Shown piece by piece: positions 36,011-44,793 of a stretch of 64,000 nt of DNA; the first letter of the stretch is position 1, and each line of letters opens with the position of its first letter. This stretch comes from CAXNKG01 sp964202965 (GTDB lineage Bacteria; Acidobacteriota; Vicinamibacteria; Vicinamibacterales; UBA2999), in NCBI GenBank assembly GCA_964202965.1, contig CAXNKG010000012.1:1-64000 (forward strand), in the 5' to 3' direction. Below the pieces are notes generated by a model. It saw nothing but the letters and a program-made list of their open reading frames with translations. It was not told where the DNA came from and ran no database searches. A program made the translations under genes and the position numbers.

Positions 36011-36190
36011 CTATGCTGCGACGGCCGCAGGCGTATTGTTGCTATCCAGATCCGCATATCGCGGCCCCTTCGTTCCTGAGTCCTGGCGCCAAGGCCGTCT
36101 CATGAACGAGTTCCAGGCGGTTTGAAGGTCATCACCCACGGCGCTACACTGCAGCCACCGCAGGCGTATCGGAATATCCAGATCCGCCTA
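36011..36190 (+). repeat. Pair of about 48-bp imperfect direct repeats in a 410-bp gene-free stretch
   Basis: CTATGCTGCG...CCGCAGGCGTATTG...ATCCAGATCCGC at 36011-36056 recurs as CTACACTGCA...CCGCAGGCGTATCG...ATCCAGATCCGC at 36144-36187, roughly three-quarters identical. The surrounding 35958-36347 contains no convincing gene and is less GC-rich than its surroundings. GTTGGGC (36197-36203), which fits the GTTRRRY integron core, follows the second copy. Confidence 0.6.
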
Positions 36191-36347
36191 CTATTCGTTG
36201 GGCGGACGAAGGACATTCCCACTCATACGTGAAGGGGGACTCGGACAGCTGCGGTGCGGCGTGGTATTTGAGATGCGGTCGCGAGCGAGGAAGAAGCCCG
36301 GCGAAGGCCGACTACCGACATGACAGATTCACAAAGGAGAACGAACG

Positions 36348-36698
36348 ATGGCTTCCACGAACGAGGTTCTGAACCACCACCTGAAGTGTTTTGGCGAGGG
36401 CGACCTCCAAGGCATTCTGAGCGACTATGCGCCGGGTGCCGTCCTGTTCACGCCGGACGGGCCGCTCAAGGGAGCCGACGCGATGAGGCCGCTCTTCCAG
36501 GCGATGTTTGCGGAGTTTGGCAAACCGGGCGCGGTGTTCAACATGAAGCAGCAGTCCGTCGAGGGCGAGTATGCCTACATTCTCTGGAGCGCCGAGACTG
36601 CCGACAATGTCTACGAGGTTGGCTCGGACACGTTCGTCGTGCGGGACGGCAAGATCGTCGCCCAGTCATTGGCCGCCAAGATCAGGTCAAAGGTCTGA
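36348..36698 (+). CDS. NTF2/SnoaL-like protein in an apparent integron cassette
   Basis: A 116-residue soluble protein with the NTF2-like fold (LNHHLKCFGEGDLQGILSDYAPGAVLF, then DTFVVRDGKIVAQSLAAKI). Members include isomerases, hydrolases and dimerising proteins; function here is unknown. AAAGGAG lies 8-9 nt before the ATG. The gene is followed 24 bp later by a site with all parts of an attC in the correct orientation, the usual layout of an integron gene cassette. Its third-position GC is lower than in neighbouring genes. Confidence 0.8.
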   Translation: MASTNEVLNHHLKCFGEGDLQGILSDYAPGAVLFTPDGPLKGADAMRPLFQAMFAEFGKPGAVFNMKQQSVEGEYAYILWSAETADNVYEVGSDTFVVRDGKIVAQSLAAKIRSKV

Positions 36699-36722
36699 GG
36701 CTGCATCATCGGCGAAGGGGCC

Positions 36723-36795
36723 GCCCAACACGCGCTGCACCCGACGGCCGCCGATGTAATGGTGAGCGGCCGCTGGTGAGCGCTGGCCGTTAGGC
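36723..36795 (+). mobile_element. Integron attC-like recombination site
   Basis: 73 bp bounded by R'' GCCCAAC (36723-36729, fits RYYYAAC) and R' GTTAGGC (36789-36795, fits GTTRRRY). Inside are L'' GCGCTGCACC (36732-36741) and L' GGTGAGCGC (36775-36783), which are complementary except for one extra base in L'', as in true attC sites. The centre can pair further through GGCCGC/GCGGCC. Orientation (R'' near the gene, R' distal) is right for a cassette. No integrase gene is in the window. Confidence 0.75.
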
Positions 36796-36840
36796 GTCAT
36801 GAACCAAGGCTTGGTTGGCCAGAGTGACTGGGAGCATCGA

Positions 36841-37251
36841 ATGAGCTCGAGATCAAACATATCAAGCGGCAGTCCGTTCGAGCCCATTGTTGGCTTCTCG
36901 CGGGCAGTCCGCATCGGCAACTTCGTCTCGGTCGGTGGTACCGCGCCGCTCGGTCCAGATGGTAAGACCGTGGGCATCAACGATGCCGCTGCTCAAGCTC
37001 GCCGGTGCTTCGAGATCACGCGAGCTGCGTTGGAGCAAGCGGGTGCGAGCATCCACGACGTAATCCGCACTCGACTACTCCTTACCCGAATCGAAGACTG
37101 GCGTGTCGTAGCCGACGTGCATGGTGAACTCTTCCGCGATATTCGTCCGGTCAGTACCATCTTGCAGGTCAGCGCCTTTATCGATCCGCAATGGCTTGTC
37201 GAGACAGAAGTCGATGCTGTCATCGGTGAGGCTGAGCAACCGGCAAGATAG
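36841..37251 (+). CDS. RidA/YjgF-family protein
   Basis: A 136-residue protein of the Rid family (FSRAVRIGNFVSVGGTAP, AQARRCFEITRAALEQAG, DVIRTRLLLTRIEDW, VETEVDAVIGE). RidA proper deaminates reactive enamines using an Arg just before the last strand; in this protein that position (QVSAFIDP) has no Arg, so it may belong to a non-deaminating subgroup. Codon use is visibly less GC-rich than in the neighbours, which suggests transfer, and the gene lies just beyond the attC site. The start at 36841 was chosen because the upstream part is not conserved. Confidence 0.82.
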   Translation: MSSRSNISSGSPFEPIVGFSRAVRIGNFVSVGGTAPLGPDGKTVGINDAAAQARRCFEITRAALEQAGASIHDVIRTRLLLTRIEDWRVVADVHGELFRDIRPVSTILQVSAFIDPQWLVETEVDAVIGEAEQPAR

Positions 37252-37350
37252 GTAACAGATCAGTCCGGCGACATGAGCGGCGACTCGTGTGTGACGAGGC
37301 TCACAAGCGGCTCGCTCGACGGCGGCCGCGGTAGGATGTGGTTGAGGTCA

Positions 37351-37878
37351 ATGGATTTCGATCTTCACACCGCCGTGCCTGTACTTACACGGACTCCGGC
37401 GGTCCTGGATGCCCTGCTCCGCGATCTCCCGTCGCCCTGGGTCTCGAGCACCGAGGGCCCAGACACCTGGAGCCCATATGACGTCGTCGGCCACCTGATT
37501 CACGGCGAGCGTGCGGACTGGATGCCGCGGGTGGAGCATCTCCTGGCGCACGGAGAAGCCGTCCCCTTTCCTCCGTTCGATCGATTTGCTCAATTCGAGG
37601 CGTCGAAGGGCAGGAGCCTGCCCGAGCTGCTGGATACGTTCCGCGAGCTCCGCACAGACAGTCTTCGCCGTCTCGCGGCCCTTGGTCTATCCACTGCCGA
37701 TCTAGGCCGCACCGGCCGGCATCCCGAGTTCGGACGCGTGACGCTCGGCCAGCATCTCGCCACCTGGGTGGTCCACGACCTGGACCACCTGGTTCAGATT
37801 GCCCGGGTCATGGGCCGCCAGTACGCGGAGGCCGTGGGGCCGTGGCGCAAGTACCTGCGGATTACAGGGCCTGCCTGA
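37351..37878 (+). CDS. DinB-superfamily protein
   Basis: A 175-residue four-helix-bundle protein. DinB-type metal ligands are visible: His in DVVGHLIHGERADW and the pair in HDLDHLVQIARVMG. DinB/YfiT-like proteins include thiol transferases and metal-dependent hydrolases; activity unknown. The ATG at 37351 is preceded by GAGG. Composition returns to the high-GC norm here, so the foreign stretch ends upstream. Confidence 0.82.
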   Translation: MDFDLHTAVPVLTRTPAVLDALLRDLPSPWVSSTEGPDTWSPYDVVGHLIHGERADWMPRVEHLLAHGEAVPFPPFDRFAQFEASKGRSLPELLDTFRELRTDSLRRLAALGLSTADLGRTGRHPEFGRVTLGQHLATWVVHDLDHLVQIARVMGRQYAEAVGPWRKYLRITGPA

Positions 37879-37891
37879 TCAGGCCGCGAGA

Positions 37892-38989
37892 CTAGCCGAA
37901 GACGTAGATGCGGCCGTCCTGGGCGCCGATGACGAGGCGGCCTCCGGCGATCGATGGCGATGCGGTGATGGCTTCGCCGATCTCGTACTCCCACACCTTC
38001 TTCCCAGACGCCGCATCGAGCGCGTAGAGACGGCCGTCACTCGAGCCGAAGTAGACGCGGCCGCCAGAGACGACAGGGGAGGAGTCGACGCGGGCGCGGG
38101 TGGCGAAGGTCCAGGCGCGCGTGCCCTTTGCCGCGTCGATGGCGTGGAGCAGCTTGTCGCGTCCGCCGAGGATGACCCGGCCGCCCGCAAGCGCGGCGGA
38201 CGAGTAGAACGGGAAGTCGGTGTCAGGGTCGTCGTAGCGCCACGCCACGCGCCGGCCGGCAAGATCCAGCGCCAGCACTTCGTTGTTGAACGTGCCGAAG
38301 TAGGCGCGGCCGCCGTCGAGCACCGGCGACGAGGCGGTATAGGCGCCCGAGACGATCTGGTACATCTCGCGGCCGTCGGTGACGCGGATCGCCCGGAAGA
38401 TCGAATCGCAGCCGGCGACGAAGGCGAGCCCATCGCGAACGGCCGGCGTGGCGTGAACCTGGCCCTTGGTCTGCACCTTCCAGCGCAGCGCCCCGCTCGC
38501 CGCATCCAGCGCGTAGAGATGCGTGTCGTACGAGCCGATCAGGACGATGCCGCCGACGACCACCGGCGAGGACTTGATTTCCGCGCCGGTCGTGAACGTC
38601 CAGCGCCTCGAGCCGTCCCGCAGGTTGACCGCGTGCACGAGTCCGCCAAGATCGCCGACATACACGGTGTCCGTGCCGACGGCAGGGGAGGACTCGCCAA
38701 TCAGATTGCCGGTCGTGTACTTCCAGCGCAGCGTGCCCGATGCGAGGTCGAGCGCGAGCAGATCACCGGTCCCGGCGCCAACGTAGACGACGCCGTCAAC
38801 GATCGCCGCGGAAGAGTCGATCGGATCGCCGGCGTCGTAACTCCAGAGAAGCTTCGGCGAGGCGCTGAGGGTCGCGGGGGAGGCGCCGGTCAGCGCCGGC
38901 GATCCGCGGAACTGCCGCCATTCACCGGCAGGTTCCTGCGCAGCGACCGGGATGATAGCCGCGGCGATCAGGATCAGGACGCGAATCAT
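37892..38989 (-). CDS. Secreted PQQ-like beta-propeller protein
   Basis: A 365-residue exported protein (signal peptide to about residue 17, PVAAQ). The N-terminal EWRQFRGSPALTGAS motif is shared with the other propellers here. At least seven PQQ-like blades follow (GTLRWKYTTG, GSRRWTFTTG, GALRWKVQTK, RRVAWRYDD, GTRAWTFATR, GKKVWEYEIG). It is the most regular propeller in the window, resembling BamB. Its ATG overlaps the stop of the next minus-strand gene (ATGA). Confidence 0.87.
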   Translation of the reverse strand: MIRVLILIAAAIIPVAAQEPAGEWRQFRGSPALTGASPATLSASPKLLWSYDAGDPIDSSAAIVDGVVYVGAGTGDLLALDLASGTLRWKYTTGNLIGESSPAVGTDTVYVGDLGGLVHAVNLRDGSRRWTFTTGAEIKSSPVVVGGIVLIGSYDTHLYALDAASGALRWKVQTKGQVHATPAVRDGLAFVAGCDSIFRAIRVTDGREMYQIVSGAYTASSPVLDGGRAYFGTFNNEVLALDLAGRRVAWRYDDPDTDFPFYSSAALAGGRVILGGRDKLLHAIDAAKGTRAWTFATRARVDSSPVVSGGRVYFGSSDGRLYALDAASGKKVWEYEIGEAITASPSIAGGRLVIGAQDGRIYVFG

Positions 38990-40404
38990 TGCTGGGCGAT
39001 GGCGAACAGCTGGCTCCGGTTGTTCAGGTAGATCGTGCCGTTGGCGGGGACAATGGTCGCGTAGACGGCGCTGCCCATGTTCATCTCCGCCAGCACCTTC
39101 TTCTCCCTGCTGTGCGCCATGATGATCACGTCGCCGTCCTCGTCGGCCAGATAGACCTTGCCGTCGACGACGAACGGGGAGCCCCAGACGGCGGCCAGGA
39201 CGTCATGCGTCCAGTGGAGCTGCCCCGTCCTGGCGTCGAGACAATGCAGGTAGCCGCTGAAGTCGGCGATGTACAGCAGGCCGTCGGCAATGGCCGCCGT
39301 GGAGATCGAGCGGCGGATCTTGCCGAAGTGAAAGATGGCTCCGCTTTGCGTGATGTCGCCCCGCTTGGTGGCGTCGATGGCGTAGAAGTGGCCGGTTCCT
39401 TCGCCATGCTCCGGATCCTGTCCGTTGGCAATGTAGACGCGGTTGTCGTAGACGACCGGCGTCGAGATCACTTCGTTGCGCGTGCGCGGCCAGACGGCGT
39501 CCTTGGGGTTCGTATCGAACTCCCACAGTTTCTTGCCGCTCTCCGCCTCGTACCCGCGCACCCATCCGTCGCCCTGCGCCGACACGACCTGCACGACGCC
39601 GCCGATGGTTCCCACCGAGGGGGTCGACCACTGGCCGTGCAGAATGCGATCGTCGACCGAGTTGTCTTCCCACCGGAGCTCGCCGGTGTTCTTGTTGAGC
39701 GCGATGATCGCCGGCGCGCGCGGAGACGGAATGTTGACGTGGCTCTCGTCCTGCCCGTTCGACGTGGAGACGTACAGGAAATCGCCCCAGACGACCGGCG
39801 ACGAATTCGACAGGTTGTGCGGGTAGGACCCGACCTGCTCCATCATGTCGAACGTCCAGATCACGTCGGCATCGAACTGGCCGGTCAGCTTCTCGTCCTT
39901 GAAGTCGCCGTCGTTCTCGTTGTCGCGGAAGCCCTGGATATCGAGGCAGTGCACGACGCCGCGGTTGCTCACGTAGTAGAGCCGGTCCCCCTCGACGAGC
40001 GGAGACGAGGCGACGCCCTGGAACGGCCAGTCGTTGGCGCGGCCAGACTCGAGCTTCGGATGCGCCTGCTGCCACAGGAATGCGCCGTCCGATTCCCTGA
40101 ACGCCATCAGCACGCCGCGGTCGCCAGGCTGCTTCGGGTCGCGCAGCAGTTCGTTGTTCGTCCCGACAAACACCATCCCGCCGGCAACGACCGGGTTGCC
40201 ATAGCTCTGCGAACCCAGGTCGGCCACCCACTTGATGTTCTTCTTCGTCTTGACGTCCCACTCCGACGGGAGCCCTTTCATGTTCGACACCATGTTGCGG
40301 TCGGGCGTGCCGCCCCACATGGGCCAGTTGGGACTTCCGGGATCGGACGCGCTGATCGGCGACGCGCCGGCGGCGAGTAACGCAATGAGGACGGCTTTTT
40401 TCAT
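38986..40404 (-). CDS. Secreted PQQ-like beta-propeller protein
   Basis: A 472-residue exported protein (signal peptide to about residue 19, PISAS). NWPMWGGTPDRNMVS follows at once, a version of the WRGPxRxG motif. Blades include GAFLWQQAHP, GELRWEDNSV, GKKLWEFDTN and GQLHWTHDVL. The NGQDPEHGEGTGHFYAID stretch is typical of large PQQ-like proteins of Planctomycetes and Acidobacteria. It is encoded between two other propeller genes with a 4-bp overlap on one side and a 2-bp gap on the other. Confidence 0.87.
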   Translation of the reverse strand: MKKAVLIALLAAGASPISASDPGSPNWPMWGGTPDRNMVSNMKGLPSEWDVKTKKNIKWVADLGSQSYGNPVVAGGMVFVGTNNELLRDPKQPGDRGVLMAFRESDGAFLWQQAHPKLESGRANDWPFQGVASSPLVEGDRLYYVSNRGVVHCLDIQGFRDNENDGDFKDEKLTGQFDADVIWTFDMMEQVGSYPHNLSNSSPVVWGDFLYVSTSNGQDESHVNIPSPRAPAIIALNKNTGELRWEDNSVDDRILHGQWSTPSVGTIGGVVQVVSAQGDGWVRGYEAESGKKLWEFDTNPKDAVWPRTRNEVISTPVVYDNRVYIANGQDPEHGEGTGHFYAIDATKRGDITQSGAIFHFGKIRRSISTAAIADGLLYIADFSGYLHCLDARTGQLHWTHDVLAAVWGSPFVVDGKVYLADEDGDVIIMAHSREKKVLAEMNMGSAVYATIVPANGTIYLNNRSQLFAIAQQ

Positions 40405-40406
40405 GA

Positions 40407-42647
40407 CTACTGGTTCTTGGTCAGGGCGAAGTTGTCGTAGTAAGCGCCGAACTGCGCGTTGATGAACATGCCCGGGGCCCCCTGGCGGTTGCCGACCTTC
40501 TCAGTCATCTCGATCGTCCAGGCGGCCGGTTCAGCCTCACCGGCCGGCCACGCCTTGCCGCGCGCGCGGACCTGGCCGTTGGGCAGGTTGTCCACGCGCA
40601 GCTTCAGCCGATACCAGGTGTCCGGCTTCCAGGCGTACGAGACGGTGATTGTCCGGGCCGTCTCCGGTTCCCACGGCTCGATCTTCAGCTTCTGCGAATT
40701 GCCGTACAGCACCAGCGAGTAGCGCTGCGCGGTAATGCCGACGTCGCCCATCTGGCGCCGGCGTGTCGCGGCGCGCACGTCGGATTCAAAGGTGTAGTCC
40801 GACCAGGTGACCGGACCGATGAACGCGCGTCCACGCATGAAGATCGTGTCGACCGGCGCCTTCTGCAGGACCTTCTGCCCGTCGAGCGTCCCGACCGAGA
40901 ACGCGAGCGCCTGCGCGTTCACCCAGCCTGCGGGAATCGCCTTGTCCGCGTACCCCTCGAACGTTTCCTTCCACGGCAGCGGATGGACGATGCGCGCGCG
41001 TGCCTGGCCGGTGAGCGTGCCGACGGTCGCTTTGATCAATCCCGCCTGCTCGACAGGCTCGTTGGCGACGGTAAAGGCGCCATCTGCGAGGGTGCCCTTG
41101 AGCCCCTCGAGTGTCCACGTGGCGCCAGTCTCCTCGCGAAGGAAGCGGCCTTTGTCGTCGAAGAGCCGCGCGCGCAGCTTCACCGTCTGGCCCGGCTCGA
41201 GCACGAGCTCGGTTGGCATGACCTGAAGATGCGCCGGCGCGCCGGCCGGGCCCGTCTCCGCGGGTGTGTCCACGGCGAATCCACTGACGGCACGAGGCTG
41301 CCGAGGTCCGATCGCGTAGATCGCGTCGCTCGACACGAAGAAGATCCGGCCACGCGAGACGGCCGCGCCCGCGAGGATCTGCTCGGGCGTGCCTTCGGAT
41401 CCGCAGCAGCTGTTGACGCTGTTCGGCAGCTCCACTTCGGAGAGCATTTCGCCGCGGTCGGCATACGGCCGCACGATATGGAACGTGCCGTTGTCGGTCC
41501 CGACGTAGATCTTGCCGTCCGCCAGCACCGGCGGCGCCTTCTGCGCGGTGCCGAGCGGCAGTTCCCACAGCTCCTTGCCCGTCGCGGTATCGAATGCCTT
41601 GAGGCGGGAGCTGTTATCGAGCTGATAGAGCCGCGTGCCATCGATGACCGGCGGCGAATACGTGAACTCGACGCCCTTGACGGCCCACCTGGTGGTCTTG
41701 ATGTCGCCGGTCTGCGATCCATCGATGGCGGCGAGCATGCCCAGTTCGTTGCCCTCGAGATTCTCGTCGCCGTGCGAGACGAACACGTCGCTGCCGCGGA
41801 CGACGACCCCGGTGTTGATGGCGCGCTTCGAGACGGGGAAGCTCCAGACTTTCTCGCCGGTCTGCGGCTTGATGGCGTGGACACCGCCGTCGCCAAGCCC
41901 GGCAATCAGCAGCCGGACGCCGTTGACGGTCGCGATGACCGGCGACCCGTAGGCGGTGTCATACGGCCGGCCGCCCGGATTTGCGAGGTACGCGACCTCG
42001 CCGGAGCGCTTGTCGAGCGCGATGAACCGGTGACTGCGATTCGCGGCCGTGCCCCAGTTCGACACCGCGGCGCTCACAATCACCAGATTCCCATCGACGA
42101 CCGGGGACATCGTCCGGCCGCCGTGCGTGGTGAAGGCGGCGAATTCTTCGCCGAAGGAACGGGACCAGAGGAGCTTCCCGTCGCGGCTCAGCGCGATCAC
42201 TTCGGCGCCGCCGCTCAGCGCATAGATGTTGCCGGTCTCCGGATCGGCAGCCGGAGATGCCCAGCCGGTACGGTGCGCGGGCACGTCGCTCTGGTAGAGG
42301 TTGAACGTGTATTCCCAGATGACCTTGCCGCTGTCGGTGTCGAGCGCCATGACGCGCTCCTGAAGATTGACGCCGCGGCCGGAGGGGTTCTGCACGTAGA
42401 GGCGATTGCCCATGACGATCGGCGCCGATCGGCCGCCGTAGGGGGCGCGCCACAGGAAGTTCTCGCCGTTGAGCGCCCACTTATCTATGAGCCCCGTCTC
42501 GCGCGAGACACCGTCGCGGCTCGGGCCGCGCATCTCGGGCCAGTCTCCGGCGGCAACCCGCGCCGGACCCTGTGCCTGAATCCCCCATGCATGCGTGAGC
42601 GTCAGCGCGCACACGGCCGCAGCTGCCGCGCAACTCTTCTTCAGCAT
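40407..42647 (-). CDS. Large secreted PQQ-like propeller with Ig-like and jelly-roll domains
   Basis: A 746-residue exported protein. After the signal peptide (to about residue 26, IQAQG) comes DWPEMRGPSRDGVS and a PQQ-like propeller up to about residue 450, including GKVIWEYTFN and GKELWELPLG. A bacterial Ig-like domain (LQVMPTELVLEPGQTVKLRA) follows at about 470-565. A C-terminal LamG/3-keto-disaccharide-hydrolase-like domain (WKETFEGY, PDTWYRLKLRVDN) suggests glycan binding. It is first of three co-directional propeller genes and divergent from the TonB receptor, 28 bp away. Confidence 0.85.
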   Translation of the reverse strand: MLKKSCAAAAAVCALTLTHAWGIQAQGPARVAAGDWPEMRGPSRDGVSRETGLIDKWALNGENFLWRAPYGGRSAPIVMGNRLYVQNPSGRGVNLQERVMALDTDSGKVIWEYTFNLYQSDVPAHRTGWASPAADPETGNIYALSGGAEVIALSRDGKLLWSRSFGEEFAAFTTHGGRTMSPVVDGNLVIVSAAVSNWGTAANRSHRFIALDKRSGEVAYLANPGGRPYDTAYGSPVIATVNGVRLLIAGLGDGGVHAIKPQTGEKVWSFPVSKRAINTGVVVRGSDVFVSHGDENLEGNELGMLAAIDGSQTGDIKTTRWAVKGVEFTYSPPVIDGTRLYQLDNSSRLKAFDTATGKELWELPLGTAQKAPPVLADGKIYVGTDNGTFHIVRPYADRGEMLSEVELPNSVNSCCGSEGTPEQILAGAAVSRGRIFFVSSDAIYAIGPRQPRAVSGFAVDTPAETGPAGAPAHLQVMPTELVLEPGQTVKLRARLFDDKGRFLREETGATWTLEGLKGTLADGAFTVANEPVEQAGLIKATVGTLTGQARARIVHPLPWKETFEGYADKAIPAGWVNAQALAFSVGTLDGQKVLQKAPVDTIFMRGRAFIGPVTWSDYTFESDVRAATRRRQMGDVGITAQRYSLVLYGNSQKLKIEPWEPETARTITVSYAWKPDTWYRLKLRVDNLPNGQVRARGKAWPAGEAEPAAWTIEMTEKVGNRQGAPGMFINAQFGAYYDNFALTKNQ

Positions 42648-42675
42648 GCGACAAATATACCTGCATAATTGCCCC
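42648..42675. promoter_or_regulatory. 28-bp divergent promoter region, propeller operon / TonB receptor
   Basis: CATAAT (42664-42669) is 6 nt before the receptor ATG on the plus strand; TATATT (42659-42654) is 6 nt before the propeller ATG on the minus strand. No ribosome binding site fits either leader. The gap is AT-rich in a GC-rich genome. Leaderless transcription both ways is the simplest reading. The -35 regions would lie inside the opposite coding sequences. Confidence 0.5.
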
Positions 42676-44793
42676 ATGCGTCGTGCCCTCGTCGTCGTGT
42701 TTTTCTGCATGTCCGCCGCCGTATCCGGGCTTCGCGCGCAAGGCCCGGTGGCGCCGATCGTCCTCCCCACCGTCGTCGTGACGGCTCAGAAGGAACCGGC
42801 CGATGCGCAGACGCTGCCGGTCAGCGTGACGGCGGTCTCGCGGGAGACGCTGGTCAATGCCAGCATCAACATCCTGCGGGACGCCGCCGTCTACGCGCCG
42901 AACGTCCACTTCTCGGATTTCACGGCGCGCAAGCTGAGCAATCCCCGGTTCCGCGGCATCGGTTCGAGTCCGGCAAACCCGGCCATCACCACCTATTTCG
43001 ACGGCGTGCCCCAGCTCCACGCCAACACGTCGAGCCTCGACCTCATCGACGTGGAGCAGGTGGAGTTCGTTCGCGGGCCGCAGAGCGCGCTCTTCGGCCG
43101 CAATGCACTCGCCGGGGTCATCAATGTCATAAGCGCCCGTCCCTCGCTGGGCGACTGGACGCACAGCGTGTCGGCGCCGGTGTCGAACTTCGCGTCGCGG
43201 GACGTCCGCGGAAGCGTATCGGGTCCTTTCGTGCCCGGCCGGCTGGGCATCGGCGGGACGCTTGCCTACAGCCGGCGCGAGGGGTTCACCAGGAACGTGC
43301 TGACCGGGCAGGATGTCGACAGCCGGTCGGCGCTCACGGGCAAGGGCCAGTTGCTGTGGACGCCGTCCCCGACGTGGGAAACACGCGTCATTCTGAGCGG
43401 CGAGCGGGCGCGGGACGGCGATTACGCGCTCAACGACCTCCGGGCCCTGCGCGCAAACCCGTTTGAGGTGTCGCGCGATTTCGAGGGGCACACCGATCGC
43501 AACGTGCTCGCGACGACGCTCCTTGCGAGACGTGTCGGCGAGGCGTTCAATCTGACGTCGACGACGGGCGTGGTGCGCTGGAAGACGGTCGACGAAACGG
43601 ACCTGGATTACACGCGGCTGCCGCTGCTCACCAGGAGCAACACAGAGGACAGCGTCCAGTTCACGCAGGAAGTGCGCATCGCGTCGACCGAGGCGGCCCG
43701 CGTCCAGATCTCCGAGCACGCGACGCTGCGATGGCAGGCGGGAGCGCTGCTGTTCACTCAGAATTACGACCAGGATGCCGTCAACAACATCGGAGCATTC
43801 GTCCTGTCGCCGCTGCTGCCGTTTCGCATCGCGCAGCGCGCGCCAGCGGCGCTCGAGGACCTCGGTCTTGGCGTCTACGGCCAGGCGACCGCGACGTTCG
43901 ACGACGTCATCGATATCGTCGTCGGGGCGCGGATTGACCATGAGCGCAAGTCGGCGTCCCTGAGCTCGTTGTGGGTTCCGCCCATCGCGCCGCCACAGCA
44001 GGTCGACGCCGAGCAGACCTTCTCGAACGTCTCGCCCCAGGTCGCGATGGCCTATCGGCTCCGGCCAGGCCGGATGGTATACGGCGCGGTTGCCCGCGGC
44101 TTCAAGGCGGGCGGATTCAACGCCGCCTCGCCGCCCGGCTTTCAGGCGTACGGGGAGGAGCAGACCTGGAACCTCGAGGGCGGCGTGAAGACGGCCTGGC
44201 GGGGAGGCGCGGTGACAGCAAACGCCGCGCTGTTCCGGATTGACTGGGGCGATCTGCAGCTCAATCTGCCCGACCCGTTCGTCCCCGCGCAGTTCTATAT
44301 TGCCAACGTGGGCGGCGCGGTGAGCACCGGCGCGGAGCTCGAGGTCAACGCGCGGCTTCGCGACGGCGTGGACGTGTTCAGCGCCGTCGGGTTGACGAGC
44401 GCCGAGTTTTCGCAGGGGAGCGTGTCGAGTGGCGTGAGCGTCGGCGGGAACGCGATCCCGAACACGCCCGATTACACGGCGACCTTTGGCGGGCAGCTCT
44501 CCCGGGCGCTTCAGGCCGGCCGCACCGTCTACGGCCGCGCCGACGTGACGTTCTTCGGGGCGTTTCAGTACGACGACCTGAACCGTGCCGGGCAGGAGGC
44601 GTACTCGCTGGCCGGCCTGCGCGCGGGCGTCCGCGCCGGCTCCGCATTCGCGGAAGCGTGGGTGAAGAACGCCTTCGATACGCGCTATATTCCGGTCGCG
44701 CTGCCGTTCGACCCGCAGCTGGCGCCCTCGGGGTTCCTTGGTGAGATGGGCGCGCCGCGGACGTATGGCATCAGCGCGGGGGTCACCTTTTAA
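42676..44793 (+). CDS. TonB-dependent outer-membrane receptor
   Basis: A 705-residue protein. The signal peptide ends near residue 23 (GLRAQG), a TonB-box-like stretch (PTVVVTAQKE) follows, and the plug domain runs to about 160 (FRGIGSSPANPAITTYFDGVP, VEFVRGPQSALFGRNALAGVIN). The rest is a 22-strand barrel ending in the aromatic C-terminus ISAGVTF. FKAGGFNA is characteristic of receptors in the iron-complex/small-molecule class of proteobacteria and Acidobacteria. Ligand unknown. The stop overlaps the next gene's ATG, tying it to a propeller protein. Confidence 0.92.
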   Translation: MRRALVVVFFCMSAAVSGLRAQGPVAPIVLPTVVVTAQKEPADAQTLPVSVTAVSRETLVNASINILRDAAVYAPNVHFSDFTARKLSNPRFRGIGSSPANPAITTYFDGVPQLHANTSSLDLIDVEQVEFVRGPQSALFGRNALAGVINVISARPSLGDWTHSVSAPVSNFASRDVRGSVSGPFVPGRLGIGGTLAYSRREGFTRNVLTGQDVDSRSALTGKGQLLWTPSPTWETRVILSGERARDGDYALNDLRALRANPFEVSRDFEGHTDRNVLATTLLARRVGEAFNLTSTTGVVRWKTVDETDLDYTRLPLLTRSNTEDSVQFTQEVRIASTEAARVQISEHATLRWQAGALLFTQNYDQDAVNNIGAFVLSPLLPFRIAQRAPAALEDLGLGVYGQATATFDDVIDIVVGARIDHERKSASLSSLWVPPIAPPQQVDAEQTFSNVSPQVAMAYRLRPGRMVYGAVARGFKAGGFNAASPPGFQAYGEEQTWNLEGGVKTAWRGGAVTANAALFRIDWGDLQLNLPDPFVPAQFYIANVGGAVSTGAELEVNARLRDGVDVFSAVGLTSAEFSQGSVSSGVSVGGNAIPNTPDYTATFGGQLSRALQAGRTVYGRADVTFFGAFQYDDLNRAGQEAYSLAGLRAGVRAGSAFAEAWVKNAFDTRYIPVALPFDPQLAPSGFLGEMGAPRTYGISAGVTF

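Noticed and set aside
36197..36203. GTTGGGC as the R' core of a second attC
   Set aside because: No matching RYYYAAC and no complementary L boxes were found within 150 bp upstream, so it is noted only as a possible cassette boundary.
36798..36840. Earlier Met codon for the RidA gene at 36799
   Set aside because: The added 14 residues are not conserved in the family and would begin 4 bases from the attC boundary; the ATG at 36841 fits family length.
42961..42985. GGTTCGAGTCC resembling a tRNA T-arm
   Set aside because: It lies inside the TonB plug domain and no acceptor stem or anticodon arm can be built around it.
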